Shown: piece after piece, positions 45,417-56,500 of the stretch
Layout: every line of letters begins with the position of its first letter
Numbering within the stretch: position 1 is the first letter of the stretch
Assembly: GCA_025174535.1 (NCBI GenBank)
Contig: JALBUN010000003.1
Coordinates: 496,001-560,000 of the forward strand
DNA from: Cantharellus purpuraceus
Lineage: Eukaryota > Basidiomycota > Agaricomycetes > Cantharellales > Hydnaceae
Direction: 5' to 3'
DNA: 64,000 nt
The notes under the pieces: model-generated
Told to the model about the DNA's origin: nothing
Databases searched by the model: none
Seen by the model: the letters and a program-made list of their open reading frames with translations, nothing else
Position numbers and translations under genes: made by a program

Positions 45417-45854
45417 ATGCCTTACCAGTCTGAATCCACCCCTCTACGCTCACTCCGTTCCTACCCCTCAATCACTTGGTCAGTTGACTCAAGGGATACT
45501 GCACGTGCTGTAGAGGATTATAACCTCCCATCTCCACCTCCACAAGTTCATTTCCCCTTCTGGCATCGTAATCCATCCAGACGCCAGACATACTACATCG
45601 GGGACCCTCTATTCATCGGCAACTATGACATACCATATGCCTTCCAAGGGCTCGCCGGTAAAGTCACCTATGAGGGAGGGGAGATGATACTTGGGGCAGT
45701 TTTCAGCACGAACAATCCCATATCCCCTGGAGAGTTCACCATCCCACTTTACCCCAAGGCAGAGAAGAGTCACCATCAACACTCGTCATGGGCTCTACTT
45801 TGGCAGAGAGTGAGAAGGGACCTTGCAGAGTGCTTCAGGGTGTGTCTCTCTTGA
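45417..45854 (+). CDS. Third ORF of GyA copy A, unknown function (IGDP motif)
   Basis: 145 codons between pol and the 3' LTR, where envelope-like genes sit in some elements. No signal peptide or membrane helix, so not an envelope glycoprotein. Features: ITWSVDSRD, PPPQVHFPFW, then YYIGDPLFIGNYDIPYAF at about residues 62-80, and LLWQRVRRDLAECF near the end. The C-terminus is basic. The same ORF stands unbroken in copy B (53038-53475), and a relative lies at 3835-4269 in the same position of an L2 element. ATG has good context (ACCATGC). I do not recognise the family; it may be an accessory protein of fungal chromodomain Gypsy elements. Confidence 0.75.
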   Translation: MPYQSESTPLRSLRSYPSITWSVDSRDTARAVEDYNLPSPPPQVHFPFWHRNPSRRQTYYIGDPLFIGNYDIPYAFQGLAGKVTYEGGEMILGAVFSTNNPISPGEFTIPLYPKAEKSHHQHSSWALLWQRVRRDLAECFRVCLS

Positions 45855-45894
45855 GATGGATGGGACGATAGTGCATATCGAGACGACATGCATT

Positions 45895-45907
45895 AAGAGG
45901 GAGGTGA
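45895..45907 (+). other. Polypurine tract of GyA copy A
   Basis: AAGAGGGAGGTGA directly precedes the 3' LTR, as expected for plus-strand priming. Confidence 0.8.
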
Positions 45908-46269
45908 TGTCAGGGTTCAAATAAGTCATATTCTATTTTTAGTATTTTCTCTTGACACCCCTATCAGTGCAGCCTGTCAGGGTGCGTCTCCCCTATTTCA
46001 TTGCCCCTATCACTTCCCCTATCTTTCCTCCCCTATCTTGGTTCTCCTATCTGTCTCCATCATTTAGTATAAAGACTCGCCTTGGTGCAGTGTGATCCCC
46101 TCAGCTTGATCTCTGAGGATATCCGCTGTACCAGGTAAGTCCCATGTATTTATCAGAAACAGCTGTATAGACTGAGGATATCCGCTGTACCAGCTGGCAT
46201 TATTTCTTATCGGCTCTCACTTATTGAGTATCTTGTTGTTGTGGCCTCGTCATCAGCGTCGCCCTCACA
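45908..46269 (+). repeat. 3' LTR of GyA copy A
   Basis: 362 bp, TGTCAGGG...CCTCACA. Carries T at 46052 (CTGTC) where the 5' LTR has C at 39988 (CCGTC); copy B shows the same 5'/3' pattern. Followed by ATAAT. Confidence 0.95.
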
Positions 46270-47919
46270 ATAATGGTTCTGGAAAGTTCTATCTAATAAT
46301 AGAAGGAAACAGCTAGAATGTTATGGAAAGGGGTAGAATATTCCAAGGCAATCACCTGATTTGATCACCCATCAGCTGATCTGATCCCTGAACTAGGCAC
46401 TGATCAGGCAAAAAGAAGGGTGTCCACCCTGTTTTCTGCACTGGTTTGGACAGCCATGGATAGCCACATCTCAGGTGATGATCTCCACAGAAAATAGTGC
46501 CCTGAGAGGCTGTGGTTGTTAAGTTAGAGAATATTTATTGATCAGAGACATCTGAGCTTGAATTCAGGCCGAATGCCTGGTCCAAAGGTGGATAGCCGGC
46601 TGTGCGAAGGTTTGTGGGCGCCTATGGGTCCACAACTGTAGCACAGCAGAAATAAATGATTCTGAGCCGAGTTCTGCATGGAATATTCCCGAAAAAATAT
46701 GGAAAAATAGAGAATATTTGAATAAGTCCATTCCAGGTACAAGCATCAAATATATGCTGATATTTAGGAATGGAAAAGCAAAGAATAGCACATTGGTGCT
46801 GCATAAATGGAATTTGATAGGGAAAAGGTGGTTCCCATACACCTAAGCATCCATGAACTCTAGACTCTGGAAGTCTTATTCATTCCCTACTGCTAAGAAA
46901 CGTATTACCTTCCTGCATATCGTCTGCATTGACCATTACAACAGATTGTAACCAAAGTACAAACGTTAAATTGTTTCTGGAGTTGTGCTGCAGTAGGATT
47001 TGATATTCTTCTCAGCTGTTCATTCACGGAATTGTGGTGATTTAGAGTTTGCCCTAACACCATAATTTTGCGGGTTCCAAAACAGGCACAGTGGTGCATG
47101 ATTTGGCAAAACATATGGATGGTGAGTTTTCCTGTCATACTTCTCTCTTCCTTTTGCTCATGCTTCCTCCACAGACATCAGCACTGTTCCAGAAGGGTGG
47201 GATGACATGATGATGCTGATGCTGGAGCTGTGAGGATGCCTTGCCCTCTCAATGTCTCAAACGAGGAGAGTGAGGTAAGAGACAGTTAGGATGTCACCCT
47301 CAGTGTTTATATATATTGTTTTTCATATGGAATATTAAATGAGTGAAAACAATGACATTTCTTCTATTCCATACATCATTCATATTTGAATTGCCCTTCC
47401 CAAACCTGATTGATCAATGCTTATTCCCCTCTCATAGATATGCTCTGTCTATGGTGACTTGGGAAACCTGATTGCTTGTGATGGCTGTGCTGCTACCATA
47501 TGCATGGCTGACAAATCTTACAATTCTGGCTGTATCTTGGAGGAGGAGTTAAAGCACTATGCTCCTGGAAACATGCCCTTTCTATGCCCCAGGTGTGCAA
47601 GGAGGAAACAAATACCACTTCTTGTAAGCACATCATCTTATATCCACTAGCCCACTAACCATAATACTCCAGTATATGTACCATCCATGCTAACAATCCA
47701 CATAGGATGATGTGGCACCACCTATCCACCCCTCTCCTGGTGTCTTGCATGACCCTGGGTCCTAGCTAAGAACAGCCCTTTGCTGATATCCTGGATTTGG
47801 CTTTGACAGCAGAATATGTGAGGTATTGGCCAGATGTAGCAAGTCTTCCCATCCTTAATTGCATTTAGATTACAGCTAACCTGGCCAGGTGAGTTGCTAC
47901 TAGTTCCTAAACATCTTCC

Positions 47920-48544
47920 TTTCTATTCTTACAAAGATTACCTCTATCTGTTGTTTCATTTCTCTATGATTTCCCCATTAGTAGTTTAACTTCACAGACT
48001 TCATTAGCAGGCTTGATCAGCATTTCTTGCATCATATCACATCATTTGCTCCTTATGTTATGTCATTGTGCCCTGGGGACTTGTATATAAAAGGGTGCTA
48101 GTTTTTGCCTCTGAAATCAATCAACAAATTTTCAGTCAATGCTCTAAAAGTCAAAGTCCATGCTCTAAGTCTATACTCTACACTCTACATTCCAAATCTA
48201 CCAGATCTACATTGAGGAAAACACTTCAGTTCAATGATCAGACTTCTTACCTCCTACCAAGAAGTCATCATTTTTGAAAGAACACTCTTCACATACTTCC
48301 AATCTACATCCACCCATTGTCCTCTGGTCACAGAGCACCATCAATCATCTTGACAGTTCACTCCTCACTCACAATCACCCTTACCAGACACAGTGTACTA
48401 TTACACTGCCTGATAGTCCTTGCTCACCAATTACTGAACTCTACCACTCAACCTGATGATTCTAAACAACTGAGTTAAACACTGTCTACTTGAAAGGACC
48501 ATTGTATGCAGGCTTATAAGATCTATTCCTTAAGTGAACTGACA
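47920..48544 (+). repeat. LTR L2, 5'-truncated (plus)
   Basis: Begins within L2 at CTATTCTTACAAAGATTACC and runs to GAACTGACA. TATA box TATATAAAAGGG near 48085. It abuts the end of the PHD-like pseudogene. Confidence 0.8.
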
Positions 48545-48598
48545 ATGATCAGTAAAACAATAGAGACTGATGAAAGTTTTCAAACTGGCATGCTGTTG

Positions 48599-48882
48599 TG
48601 TTATTTGGGAGTGAGTCCACAATTTCACTTCAGACTTGCTTCATGGGGGAATAGAGCTGGAGTTATGGGAGGAGAGGGGTAGAGAGGATAGAGTGACAGA
48701 TTAATATCTAGACAAACACTCAACTGAATCTTTTCAAACTTCACAAGAAGATACTGTTCAAATTATCTTCCATTTGATTGTGTATAAACCCAGTCCACAT
48801 CACTTCCCCATTCACTATTTGAATTTTACTTCTCATGGACCCGTCCCCAGCAAGGCAATCACATGAGCTCTAATTCTCAACA
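48599..48882 (+). repeat. Internally deleted solo LTR L4
   Basis: 284 bp with the L4 start (TGTTATTTGGG) and the L4 end (ATTCTCAACA) but lacking the middle. Flanked by a perfect TGTTG duplication (48594-48598, 48883-48887), so the ends are real. Confidence 0.8.
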
Positions 48883-48986
48883 TGTTGGACATCAGTGAAA
48901 AGGGAAAGGAACCACCTAAGCTAACAGAATCAGAGACATTGAAGGAATCAAAATTGAAGAAAGGAAAGAAAAAGAAGGGAAAGAAG
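48883..48986. other. Short unassigned sequence between L4 and L2
   Basis: Lys-rich if translated (AAGGGAAAGAAGACAG end); no motif. Probably the flank into which L4 and L2 inserted. Confidence 0.3.
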
Positions 48987-49677
48987 ACAGTGTGTAATGT
49001 AGTTGTTTAGCACGCCAAAGATCAATCAGGTCGAGGGGTAGGGGTAGCACTGAGTAACAGGAAAGTGTAATAGTGCTCTGTGGTTGGAAGAGGATGGGAG
49101 CAAAAAGGATGGTCCAGATGGTTGATTGTGCTCTGTGACTGGATGACAATGGGAGCCTGGTTGGGAGGTGTGTGAAAGCTGGTTTCAGGAGATGCGACCT
49201 CTCGGTGGCAGAGGGAAATCTGATCATTGAACCAAGGTGCTTTACCTCAGTGTAGAGCTGATGGATTGTGATGTAGAGTGTAGAGCATAGAGTGAACTTT
49301 GACTTTAGTGCGTTGGCTGAAAACTTGTTGATTGATCCAAAAGGCGAAAACTAGCACCCTTTTATATACAAATCCCCAGGGCACAACAACACAATATGAG
49401 GAGCAAATGATGCAATATGATGCAAGAAATGCTGATCAAGCCAGCTGACAAAGCATGTGAAGTTGAACTACTAATGGGGAAATCATGGAGAAATGAAGCG
49501 ACAGATAGGGGTAATCTTTGTAAGAATAAGAGGTGATGAGTAATAAAAAAATAGAACAAGGATGAGTAAGTTGTGTATGAATGAATTAAAAGATGAAACA
49601 GGGGTGAGTCATATAAAAGAACAATAGAAACATCCATCTTCCCTACGGCTCCAAAGGTAAATTGACCCTGAGTCACA
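48987..49677 (-). repeat. LTR L2 (minus)
   Basis: Same order of blocks as 3100-3822: GTGTGTAATG, TATA on the minus strand near 49360, ending GAGTCACA at 49677. Its left end (LTR 3' end) is cut at 48987. Confidence 0.85.
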
Positions 49678-50174
49678 GAGATCTATGATGGGTAAGGCCA
49701 AGACAGTGAGTGAGTAAGTGTGATGAGATCTTATAATGAGAGGATCTAACCATTTTACCATATACATCATAATTTTACACAAACTCCTTCTAAAATGATC
49801 CAAACCCAGGTTTACATGTGCCCCTCATAAGGAGGCCATGGAATGCAACCCTCACTGAAGGCAGTTGACCCAAGGGATTTCTGTTATTTGGGTTTGGATT
49901 TATTTGATTTATCATTTCTACTTATTATTCTTTTATACATCCTGTGGAACTTGATGTTGATGTGCTGATTTTGTTGTGCAGATGTGGACAGGGGAGGATC
50001 ATCATCCTGGGAAGGAGTGGAATTTGGTGACAGGGTAAGAGGAAGCAGAGAAGTGGTTGAGGTGATGATTACACCTGGAAAAAGAGGTAGAGGTGTTGCA
50101 ATCCCTACAGCACCTGGTTCAGCATACTGAATAGACAAATGTCAATGGACTCACCTGGACTTTCACAGACTCAT
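49678..50174. other. Unassigned sequence, possible old minus-strand exon
   Basis: A minus-strand open stretch at 49884-50138 is Ser/Pro/Thr-rich then Lys-rich (ends SRNDKSNKSKPK); no domain recognised. CpG-poor and probably old. Confidence 0.3.
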
Positions 50175-51360
50175 CAGTCCACAGGGCCAGTTTTCTGGAC
50201 AGAGGGAATAAGAGATGAGGACAAGAGCATACAGGAGGCTCATGAGGTTAGGATAGGTTAAGGAGATGAGGGGAAATGATAATAGGGAGTACAGAGAGGA
50301 TAGGAGAAATCCCTGTGAGTGATATTTGGCCCAGACAATTTCTTCTTTTATTATTCTGTCATTATTACTTTCTCACATCTATCATCTAAAATATTTTATC
50401 ACAGACTGTTCTACCACACCAATCCCTTACAGACTTTTGCAATGCTTCATGTGTTTCATTCTGATGTATAAAGACCATTTACTTTGCACCATAATAGATT
50501 AGAGCTTGAACTCTCAGAGTTTTTGTTGGTCTAAGTTGTTGAGAAATAAATTTGTGACGGTGCCTTGCTGAGAGCAATCCATGTGAAGTAGAATCTGAGT
50601 AGGGGGTGGGGAAGTGATGTGGACTGGTGTATACACATTCAAATGAAAGATATACTTGAGTAGTATCTTCCTATGAAGTTTGAAAAGATTCAGTGTGATC
50701 TTCATCTAGATATTGACAATTTAAGTATGCAGTAGGAACTGATGCTTCAAAATCAAGTAAATGCTTAATAGAAATGTAGCCAGTGATTGTATGGCTTCAT
50801 AATTTGAGATTCGAGTGGAATATGCAAAAGCTAATAGAAATACGCGTTCGTTCTGGAGTTATTCCAGATACGAATAGTTCAGATACAAGACAACAAAAAC
50901 AAGTGAGAGGAAATTCTCTAGTCCATTGCATATCTAGTTAGGCATGTTTTATACAAGATATGCATGCTAATGACTCGTGATAAAAGTTCTGTGTCATGTG
51001 AATAAAGGGAAAGTGATTTATGATAAAAACAAAATGGGGGGTGATGTCAAATAGGGAAAAAATGACAAAATAAATCAAAAGAAAAATTAGGGTGAATGTC
51101 CAGATCATTGTGGAGCTTACAGGGGTTCCTCCTTTCCCCTCTCAGTCGTTTCCCCTCGTCTCCTTATTCCCTCCTGAGCTCCTAGCCTCCTATATGCTCC
51201 TATTCCTCCTATCCCCTCTGTTCCCCCCTCCTTTTTCTCCCCAGAAGTCCAGTTTTCCAAATAACATAAGTTATTACTATGTTGTACCTGGAATAACTCC
51301 AGAACAACTTGTGTGTTTTTTCTCTAACTTTTGCACACTCTTTTAGAGTGTTAAGGGCTG
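50175..51360 (+). repeat. Old L4 LTR (plus) split by a younger L4 LTR
   Basis: 50175-50536 and 51267 to about 51360 together follow the L4 order (purine-rich start, then CTGGAATAACTCCAGAAC). The younger L4 at 50537-51266 lies between, with TAAGT duplication. Outer ends are approximate. Confidence 0.65.
50537..51266 (-). repeat. Solo LTR L4 (minus)
   Basis: TGTTGAGAAATAAAT...CCAAATAACA on the plus strand, flanked by TAAGT (50532-50536, 51267-51271). 730 bp. The CpG sites ACGCGTTCG near 50842 are kept, so it is not very old. Confidence 0.88.
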
Positions 51361-51950
51361 GGAAACTAGAGGTTCAATGGAGTAACTGGAGTTCAGATGC
51401 TAGTGATGAAGGGAGGGGACTTTACTATTCCAGTTCAACTGGAGACAGAATGGGGCAATAACTATTGAGTCGGGTTGAGTGGACTTGGCTTCAACTTGTG
51501 TGTTATGCCCCCTCAGATTGTTGGTCCAATATTTCAGAGTTTGGAGTACGGAGTTAGATCAAGGATCCAGAGTTTGACTTGTCAAGGAAGTACTTGTCAA
51601 GAAGCTAGCAACCAAGAAGTTGATGGGGCAAATCTTAGTTGATATATGAACTACTGTAACAGACAGGGAGTAGCCCATATAAGTATGTGGAAAATTGAAT
51701 GATAAAACTAAAAGCAATAAGACAATAAGATGAATATGGAGTACAACACAGAAAGGAGTTTGGAGTTTGGACCCAAGTCCAAACTAATACTAAGCAAAAT
51801 GAGAGAAGATGGTTTGTTGTGACCCATAAGAAGAAACTACTTATAAGGAGAACAATAATGGAGTTTGGAGTTAATGGAGGTGGAGTTGACAGAGGTGGAG
51901 TAGATGGAGATGGAGTCTGGAGATCAGACGTGGTGTTACAGGATGTAACA
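51361..51950 (-). repeat. 3' LTR of Gypsy element G3 (G1 family, diverged)
   Basis: Contains GGACTTGGCTTCAACTTGTG and GTTTGGAGTACGGAGTTAG, matching G1 LTRs in reverse, and ends GATGTAACA followed by the minus-strand purine tract GAAGGGAGATAC (51951-51962). Left limit uncertain. Confidence 0.65.
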
Positions 51951-51962
51951 GTATCTCCCTTC

Positions 51963-52242
51963 TAGATTGAGCCCATGAGATCTTTAGTCAGCATCATGGG
52001 AAAAATGTCAGTATATGCATTTAAATTGGCACACGAGGCTGGGCCATTTATTAAAATGTGTCGTTCCTCTCCTTACCTCTTACCACCATCTGCTATGCCC
52101 TCCACTGAAGAACTTCTCCAGCAATGCGCTGAGTTGGATAAGTTGATTGCGGAGTGGATGCTGCAGAGAAAAAGAAGATGGAAGAGGAGAAGAGGATCAC
52201 GAGGGAGGAAGCAGCTTGCAAGAGGGCTGCTGAGGTGGCTCA
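51963..52242 (+). pseudogene. Start of the antisense ORF of G3 (broken)
   Basis: On the strand opposite to G3 pol, directly next to the 3' LTR, as in G1. From ATG near 52093 it reads MPSTEELLQQCAELDKLIAE and, one base shifted, AAEKKKMEEEKRITREEA, a charged coiled-coil beginning like that of the 561-codon ORF of G1 (MSVAELEQLL, then Glu/Lys/Arg repeats). Cut at 52243 by L4. The rest appears deleted, because the next G3 sequence (59049) is the pol chromodomain. Confidence 0.6.
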
Positions 52243-52622
52243 TGTTATTTGGAAGACCGGACTTCTAGGGAACAGAGGGGGAACAGAGGGGATAGGAGGA
52301 ATAGGAGCACATAGGAGGCTCAGGAGGTTGAGGGGGAGGTAGGAAAGCGAGGGGAATGGTTAGGAGGGAAGAGGAGAAGCCTCTGTAAGCTCCACACACA
52401 TCAGATCATTCTCCTATATTTCTTTTATATTTTATTTCGTCATTTTTTCCCTATTGGCTCCACCCCCCATTTCGTTTTTATCACAAGTTTCTTTCCCATG
52501 TTTCAAATGACACAGAACTTTTATCACGAGTTATTAGCATGCATATCTTGTATAAAACATGCCTAGCTAGATATGCAATGGACCAGAGAATTTTACTCTC
52601 ACTTGTTTTTGTTGACTGTATC
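52243..52622 (+). repeat. LTR L4 truncated by GyA copy B
   Basis: Starts TGTTATTTGGAAGACC inside the G3 antisense ORF. It matches L4 for 380 bp up to TTGACTGTATC, where GyA copy B begins. The remaining half is not found on the other side of copy B. Confidence 0.88.
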
Positions 52623-52984
52623 TGTGAGGGCGACGCTGATGACGAGGCCACAACAACAAGATACTCAATAAGTGAGAGCCGATAAGAAATAATGCCAGCT
52701 GGTACAGCGGATATCCTCAGTCTATACAGCTGTTTCTGATAAATACATGGGACTTACCTGGTACAGCGGATATCCTCAGAGATCAAGCTGAGGGGATCAC
52801 ACTGCACCAAGGCGAGTCTTTATACTAAATGATGGAGACAGATAGGAGAACCAAGATAGGGGAGGAAAGATAGGGGAAGTGATAGGGGCAATGAAATAGG
52901 GGAGACGCACCCTGACAGGCTGCACTGATAGGGGTGTCAAGAGAAAATACTAAAAATAGAATATGACTTATTTGAACCCTGACA
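52623..52984 (-). repeat. 3' LTR of GyA copy B
   Basis: Reverse complement of TGTCAGGG...CCTCACA. Carries the T variant (CTGTC) at 52840, like the 3' LTR of copy A. Confidence 0.95.
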
Positions 52985-53037
52985 TCACCTCCCTCTTAAT
53001 GCATGTCGTCTCGATATGCACTATCGTCCCATCCATC

Positions 53038-53475
53038 TCAAGAGAGACACACCCTGAAGCACTCTGCAAGGTCCCTTCTCACTCTCTGCCAAAGTAGAGC
53101 CCATGACGAGTGTTGATGGTGACTCTTCTCTGCCTTGGGGTAAAGTGGGATGGTGAACTCTCCAGGGGATATGGGATTGTTCGTGCTGAAAACTGCCCCA
53201 AGTATCATCTCCCCTCCCTCATAGGTGACTTTACCGGCGAGCCCTTGGAAGGCATATGGTATGTCATAGTTGCCGATGAATAGAGGGTCCCCGATGTAGT
53301 ATGTCTGGCGTCTGGATGGATTACGATGCCAGAAGGGGAAATGAACTTGTGGAGGTGGAGATGGGAGGTTATAATCCTCTACAGCACGTGCAGTATCCCT
53401 TGAGTCAACTGACCAAGTGATTGAGGGGTAGGAACGGAGTGAGCGTAGAGGGGTGGATTCAGACTGGTAAGGCAT
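53038..53475 (-). CDS. Third ORF of GyA copy B
   Basis: 145 codons, the same translation as 45417-45854 of copy A (YIGDPLFIGNYDIPYAF motif). It stays intact although pol in this copy is broken twice. TATA box and leader are the same as in copy A. Confidence 0.75.
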   Translation of the reverse strand: MPYQSESTPLRSLRSYPSITWSVDSRDTARAVEDYNLPSPPPQVHFPFWHRNPSRRQTYYIGDPLFIGNYDIPYAFQGLAGKVTYEGGEMILGAVFSTNNPISPGEFTIPLYPKAEKSHHQHSSWALLWQRVRRDLAECFRVCLS

Positions 53476-53581
53476 GGTGGGTTGGGTAGTGAACGATGAT
53501 GGTTTTACTGAGGAAGGGGAAGTGGATTCACTGGCTTATATACAGTTAGTGGAATTTCGGCATGGATGAATTTGGTGAGCG

Positions 53582-56500
53582 CTAAGCTTCACTGTGCCTA
53601 TTCTGCGGCTCTGAAATGTGTCCAATACCACGTGTTGGGTTCCTGCCAGCTGTCCAATCAAAGAGGACCTGTTTGGGAGGTTCTGTGAAGTTCTCAAAGC
53701 GTCTGAAGGGAAGAGCCGCATAGGTGGCTGCCGAAATACGCCTTGGGGCTTCAGGATTTTCCTGATGGAAGTCTGCAATGCGCCTTCTAGCCCCACTGGC
53801 ATCCTTAGCTGGGATCCAGAGGTCGTCAGCAGCTCCATAGCCCTTCCAACGCACCAGGTATTCCAGTCTTCCTCGGAAAACTCTGCTGTCAAGGATCTTC
53901 TCAACTTCGTATTCCTGTACTCCATCTCGAATGACTGGAGGTGGTGGAGGAGATGACTGGCGTTCAGGGATGGGATCCTTTTCATAAGGACGGAGTAAGA
54001 CAACAGAGAACACTGGATGAGTGCGGCCAAAGATTGGGGGAAGTCGTAGGCCATAGGCATTTCGTGAGACCACTTTATTAATCACATACGGTCCTAACCA
54101 TTTGTGATCAAGTTTCTTGGTTGGACGGGTGGTGGTGATATTTTGTGCATTGAGCCAGACCTTGTCACCAAGTTTGTATACTGGGGCTGCTTGCCGATGG
54201 GCATCATAGAATCGTGCCATATCATCTGCTGCCTTTTCCAGGGCGGAGCGAGCCTCAGTGGTGGCTGTCTCCATACGCTCAGTGAATTCTTCCAGTGCTT
54301 CAAGTCGTGTCTCTCGGATTGGCTCTAACCCAAGCCTTGGGTGTTGGCCTGTATCAAGCATGAAGGGGTTTGATTGCGTGGAGGAGTGGATGCGGTTGTT
54401 GTATGTGAATTCAGCAAGAGGAACCCACTCAATCCAGTCATCCTGGCGCTGATTGACAAAAAGCCTCAAGTATTGTTCAATTTCTTGATTGACCCTTTCC
54501 GTCTGACCATCGGTTTGTGGATGATATGCTGTGGATGCTGCAACCTTGATCCCCAAAAGCTTATTGAGCTCACGCATAAATTGAGAGACAAACTGGGTGC
54601 CACGGTCACTGATGATCTCCTCAGGAAGGCCGTGGTGTTTCCACACATGGTCTCGTAAAAGTCGTGCAACTCCTATGGAGTTGATGTCAGAGGTGGTAGG
54701 GATAACATGTGCTCGTTTGGAAAGACGGTCCACAACGACAAGGAGTGCATCATAGCCATGGCTGATGGGTAGTTCTACAATAAGGTCAACAGATATCACT
54801 TGCCACCTCCGATCTGGGACACGATTAGGCAGGAGTTTACCCATAGGAGGAGCAGGGAAAGTTTTTGTCCGATTGCAGAGGTCACATCCCTTGACGTATT
54901 TGGCAATGTATCGTCCAAATCCAGGCCACCAGTAGCTGCGGGATACAAGTTCTGTTGTTCTCCAGCGACCAGGGTGACCTGTAATGTGAGTATCGTGGTG
55001 TGCCCTTACAATGTCATGGCGCAATTTTGGGTCAAGAGGGACATATACCTTGCCACGATAGAGGACGAGTCCATTCTCCTCGGTCCATTCCTGTCCTCGT
55101 AAATTCCGAGAGGGGCCAAGTTCCTTAAGAGCCTTCACAACCTTTTCATCTCTGTTGGTGCAATTCCGCACACGTTCCAGGAATATGTCTCCTTCTCCTG
55201 TGATCATTTGAGCTTCTGGCCCTGGATAGGTGGATGTCGCATCAATGTGGAACAGCTCAGGGCCAAGAAGAATCTGGTTCTGGTTATCTTCCTCCCCCGC
55301 TTATGATCTACACGTCGTGAGAGGGCATCAGGTTTGGCTGAATGTCGTCCAGGACGGTGGATCAGTTCAAAGTCAAAACGATAAAGGTATAGTGACCAGC
55401 GAGCTTGTCGACGATTGAGATTTTGAGCTGTACGGAAATATGTGAGGTTTTGATGGTCGTTAAGGATTTCAATCTTGTATTTGGTCCCTTCCAAGATGTG
55501 GCGCCATTCTTCTAGTCCACGGATGACTGAGAGCAATTCCTTATCATGGATGGCATAGTTGCGCTCTGCATCTGAAAGGCTCTTGGATACAAAACCTACC
55601 GGCCTCCATTTCTCATCGTCACAGAGTTGAGATAGAACAGCACCTGTTGCATATGCTGAAGCATCTGTCTCTAGTCGAAAATGCTTGGTTTGATCTGGGA
55701 GGACAAGGATTGGAGTTGACGTGACAAGCTGCTTGAGTTTATCAAAGGCTTCTTGTTCTGGGCCATCAGGTATCCAAGACCACTGTGTATCTGCCTTTGT
55801 TAACCGATTCAGAGGCTTTGCGATATGTGAGAAGTCCTCAATGAAGCGACGATAGAAATTGATGAAACCCAGGAAGGATTTGACTTCTGTCACATTGCGC
55901 GGTGTGGGCCAGTCCCTGACTCCAGCCACCTTAACTGGGTCCATAGCTACCTGTCCCTGTGAGAGAATCAATCCAAGATAATCTACCTTCTGTTGCGAGA
56001 AAAGGCATTTCTCTGGTTTGAGGTACAGGTGGTTGGCCCGAAGAATTTCAAGGACAGATTGCACGATCGTGTGGTGTTGTTCTAGGGATTCAGTGAAAAT
56101 GAGGATGTCGTCCATGAACACTACCATAGTGCCATCGTCAATGAGCTCCTTGAAAATGCCATTCATCATCGTCTGAAAGGTTGCTGGGCTGTTTGTGAGA
56201 CCAAAGAACATGACCAGGGGTTCAAATAGACCACGATTGGTTCGAAAGGCTGCCTTCCACTCATCGCCCTCTTTAATACGCACATTGTTATATCCCCATC
56301 GGATGTCAAGCTTGGTAAAGTACTTGGCATTGGCTGCGGCAATTTTATTCATGATGTCTGGTACCAGGGGTAGTGGGTAGGCGTTCTTGATTGTGATATC
56401 ATTCAGCTTGCGGTAGTCTTGCACAAAACGAAGATTACCGTCCTTCTTCTTCACAAAAAGACAGGGGATGCCATGGGTGACTTGGAAGGACGTATACGAT

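Larger units (their letters stand above)
39844..46269 (+). mobile_element. Ty3/Gypsy chromodomain retrotransposon GyA, copy A (6426 bp)
   Basis: Young, nearly intact element: LTRs of 362 bp, perfect target duplication ATAAT (39839-39843, 46270-46274), self-priming site, gag, pol, third ORF, purine tract. CpG content is normal, unlike the older surroundings. Only one region of pol (protease/RT border near 42400-42436) is out of frame. Copy B at 52623-59048 has the same length and almost the same sequence. Confidence 0.96.
38979..46841 (-). repeat. Solo LTR L3 copy d, split by GyA copy A
   Basis: Minus-strand L3, 38979-39843 and 46275-46841, flanked by a perfect CCTAA duplication (38974-38978, 46842-46846). 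It received GyA copy A with ATAAT duplication. Confidence 0.9.
37860..47084 (+). repeat. Solo LTR L3 copy e, split by L3 copy d
   Basis: Plus-strand L3, 37860-38978 and 46842-47084, TGTATGGG...CCAAAACA. Flanks AGCAC (37855-37859) and GGCAC (47085-47089) differ by one transition. Outer shell of a three-layer nest within the PHD-like gene. Confidence 0.87.
37543..47920 (+). pseudogene. PHD-finger-like gene, split by three nested retroelement insertions
   Basis: First exon from ATG 37543 (MFTRFTIPSKPTSTSNL), Pro/Thr/Ser-rich, to 37859. It resumes after the L3/L3/GyA block at 47085: TVVHDLAKHMD, intron 47122-47174, DISTVPEGWDDMM. After another intron, exon 47438-47623 reads ICSVYGDLGNLIACDGC, then SGC and MPFLCPRC, a PHD-like zinc finger. 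The second Cys of the finger is Tyr here. A stop (LEL*GCL) and a frame change show decay. Ends against a 5'-truncated L2 LTR. Could be a transposon-associated PHD protein; chromatin reader role is only inferred from the motif. Confidence 0.6.

Noticed and set aside
45417..45854. Envelope glycoprotein
   Set aside because: The position suits an env gene, but there is no signal peptide, transmembrane helix or Cys pattern, and the length is only 145 codons.
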